Positions 14,757-16,329 of a stretch of 16,329 bases of DNA are shown one piece after another. The notes under the pieces are model-generated. The model made no database searches, was not told the DNA's origin, and saw only the letters and a program-made list of their open reading frames with translations. The DNA is from Planctomycetota bacterium. Lineage in GTDB: Bacteria > Planctomycetota > Planctomycetia > Isosphaerales > Isosphaeraceae. The position numbers and the translations under genes are program-made. The number at the start of each line of letters is the position of its first letter. The first letter of the stretch is position 1. The DNA is taken from positions 1-16,329 of the forward strand of contig JAKBCQ010000005.1 of assembly GCA_021807585.1 (NCBI GenBank). Direction: 5' to 3'.

Positions 14757-15767
14757 ATGCGTTACCTCGTCGTCTTGGCGGTTCTCGCGGGGATTTCGAT
14801 CGGTTCGGCCGCACAAGCCGGCGAATCGAAGCGCAAAGTACGAGTCGAATCGATCGAGGGATCGGTTCTTGTCGGAGAGATCGACGAGCAAACGATTAAA
14901 TTGAAATCGGATTTGGGGACGTTCTCGATCGGATCGGGATCAGTTATCAATATCACACATCATGAAAACCATGATTATAACGTCCTACCCGGTTATCAGA
15001 TCATTTATCATACAATGGTTCATTTTAAAGACGGGTGTCAAGTCGTCTGCAACTTCGAAACTCCGATTTCAATGAAGTCTTCTATCGGCACAATCGAGAT
15101 CGATCTAACATCTGTGAAATCTTTAGATTTTCCGTATGAATCGGGCCGAAACGAAAAGAATTCGGAATGTCGGAATGCCGTTGAGAAAACGTCTACGATC
15201 GGCGATACGGGAATCGATCAAAAGCAGTCGGCCGCGCCCGCGCCCGCGCCCGCATCGAGAGGAAAGACGGATTCCTCGATCGTTGTCGAAGGAGGCGAAT
15301 CGAATAGAAAAGTAAACGAAACGGAGCATGTTAAAAAAGATCAAACAACCAAGGAGCATGAAAATGCCGACGAAGATCGAGACGATTCGGATAAGCTGGT
15401 CGGTACTTGGTTTGGAAGGATGAAGATCGGTGAAGGAGAACTCGATGAAACGAGATTAATCTTCGGGTTAAGAAGCCTTAGCATCGAATCCAAAGATAAA
15501 AACCACGGAAATTCAACGATTAAAGGATCGTATGAAACCGATAAAATCGGATCAAATTTGAAGATTATTAATTTTGAAATAGGGTCGACAGGCGTCCCCG
15601 AGCTTGATGTTCATATTGATGAGACGCCCAAAGAAATAAGGGTTATGTCTTTCGCGTACTTCGTATCCAAAGATAAGCTGATTGTTTGCTTCTCAGAACG
15701 ACTGAAAAACGGAGATCCTTTTGAAATCGTAATGTTTCATCGAGTGAAGGAAAACAAAGAAAACTAG
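14757..15767 (+). CDS. secreted protein of unknown function, two domains joined by an Ala-Pro/charged linker
   Basis: Encodes 336 residues. Residues 1-22 form a signal peptide (MRYLVVLAVLAGISIG, cleavage likely after AQA). Residues ~25-125 form a small beta-rich domain (VRVESIEGSVLVGEID, then IKLKSDLGTFSI) of the kind that reads as an SH3-like or 'LSDLNGS'-type envelope domain; I cannot name it. Residues ~126-215 are a low-complexity linker with an AAPAPAPA run and many Lys/Glu/Asp. From ~217 to the end there is a GTW-starting beta-rich part (LVGTWFGRM ... FAYFVSKDKLIVCFSERL ... FHRV) that resembles the lipocalin-like small domains common in planctomycetes (TIGR03067 type); this is a loose resemblance. 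It is clearly AT-richer than its neighbours, especially after 15300. It stands alone between a divergent and a convergent gene. No enzyme motif is visible. Confidence 0.75.
   Translation: MRYLVVLAVLAGISIGSAAQAGESKRKVRVESIEGSVLVGEIDEQTIKLKSDLGTFSIGSGSVINITHHENHDYNVLPGYQIIYHTMVHFKDGCQVVCNFETPISMKSSIGTIEIDLTSVKSLDFPYESGRNEKNSECRNAVEKTSTIGDTGIDQKQSAAPAPAPASRGKTDSSIVVEGGESNRKVNETEHVKKDQTTKEHENADEDRDDSDKLVGTWFGRMKIGEGELDETRLIFGLRSLSIESKDKNHGNSTIKGSYETDKIGSNLKIINFEIGSTGVPELDVHIDETPKEIRVMSFAYFVSKDKLIVCFSERLKNGDPFEIVMFHRVKENKEN
15234..15251 (+). repeat. GCGCCC x3 tandem hexamer
   Basis: Three exact copies encode Ala-Pro-Ala-Pro-Ala-Pro in the linker of the secreted protein. The reading frame is kept if copies are gained or lost, so it would only change linker length. 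Confidence 0.85.
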
Positions 15768-15856
15768 ATTAGGTGAAGCAATCCTGTTTTATTCTGATCG
15801 ATTTGTTGATCGGATTGGCCGGTTCAGGATCGAATTGTTTTTTAAGCGCCTCGGTT

Positions 15857-16329
15857 TTACCCTCGCGGGAAAATCTCGACGCTTTCGGCGGCGAGCCGCG
15901 ACGATTCGCGATCGGCGTCGATCGTCGGGTCGGCTTTCATCCGTTCGAGCCGAGGATCGCTCCGTTCCTGGCTCATCAGATCGGCCCAGGGACGCATGTC
16001 GGGTATCTCTTCGAGAATCAACTTGATGCTCGCGGTGATCGGCATCGCCAAAATCAAACCCACCAATCCCCACAAAAAGCCCCAAAATAAACACGTGATC
16101 AAAACCGTCGTGCCGTTTAAATCGAGCGATCGACCCATGATGTACGGCGTGACGACATATCCCTCGAGCCCGACGATCGCCGTGAACACCGCCGCGACCA
16201 AAAGCGCCGACCCCAACGAACCCGTTTGCCCCAGCGTCAGCACGACCGGTATCGATCCTCCGACAATCTGGCCCACATACGGAACGTAATTCGTCACCGC
16301 GGCGATCAACCCGAACACCAAATGGTAAT
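15857..16329 (-). CDS. AI-2E family transporter, C-terminal part (5' end outside window)
   Basis: The frame is open to the right edge (it continues upstream as YHLVFG), so only the last ~157 residues are seen and no start should be assigned here. It matches the C-terminal half of the AI-2E transporter family (PerM/YhhQ-like, PF01594): the signature VTNYVPYVGQIVGG, a helix with the Gly-rich VLTLG, GLEGYVVTPYIMGRSLDLN, then a helix with LFWGFLWGLVGLILAMPITASIKLIL, split here for brevity. The polar tail (about 50 residues, RMKADPTIDADRE) is cytoplasmic by family topology. Members export autoinducer-2 or act as ion/solute antiporters; which applies cannot be read from this fragment. It is convergent with the secreted-protein gene, 89 bp apart. 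Confidence 0.9.
   Translation of the reverse strand, partial: YHLVFGLIAAVTNYVPYVGQIVGGSIPVVLTLGQTGSLGSALLVAAVFTAIVGLEGYVVTPYIMGRSLDLNGTTVLITCLFWGFLWGLVGLILAMPITASIKLILEEIPDMRPWADLMSQERSDPRLERMKADPTIDADRESSRLAAESVEIFPRG

Noticed and set aside
15781..15843. Possible terminator: ATCCTG/CAGGAT (15781-15786, 15825-15830) followed by a T6 run at 15838-15843
   Set aside because: The stem is only 6 bp with a 38-base loop, too weak to call, although it sits between convergent genes where a terminator would be expected.

Overview
The window looks like planctomycete chromosome. It is GC-rich, about 60% by eye. The pointers to Planctomycetes are two large membrane-anchored SGNH/GDSL hydrolases of the type carrying a short TPR-like repeat, a DUF5989 peptide, a Dxs with unusual motif variants that I recall from that phylum, and a secreted protein resembling the planctomycete lipocalin-like small domains. 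This is inference from protein character; there is no rRNA in the window to place it. I see no mobile element, CRISPR array, tRNA or rRNA.

Layout. (1) 1-196: the 3' end of a DUF5989 gene on +. (2) 247-3950: two paralogous SGNH hydrolase genes on -, joined by a 4-bp ATGA overlap and convergent with the DUF5989 gene. (3) 4071-9847: a + strand housekeeping block, xseA, xseB, a farnesyl diphosphate synthase gene (ispA), dxs and nadK. It combines exonuclease VII, entry into the MEP isoprenoid pathway, prenyl chain synthesis and NADP supply, and is a version of the widespread bacterial xseA-xseB-ispA-dxs order. The 294-bp gap between xseB and ispA holds a possible antisense small ORF with a Cys/His motif. 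(4) 9886-14447: a two-gene - strand operon, a GT39/ArnT-like membrane glycosyltransferase followed, with an ATGA overlap, by a 1049-residue AsmA-like protein. Both point to cell-envelope work. (5) 14448-14756: a 309-bp divergent intergenic region with two perfect, interleaved inverted repeats (10 and 9 bp). (6) 14757-15767: a secreted two-part protein of unknown function on +. (7) 15857 to the right edge: the C-terminal part of an AI-2E family transporter on -.

Nothing here is a clear-cut new system. The items most worth a second look are the duplicated SGNH operon next to DUF5989, the pseudoknot-like repeat arrangement at 14491-14598, the very high density of the palindrome CGATCG (about 80 by hand count), short islets of AT-ending codons inside otherwise GC-ending genes, an 11-base G tract in the membrane anchor of the AsmA-like gene, and the antisense Cys-motif ORF beside ispA.
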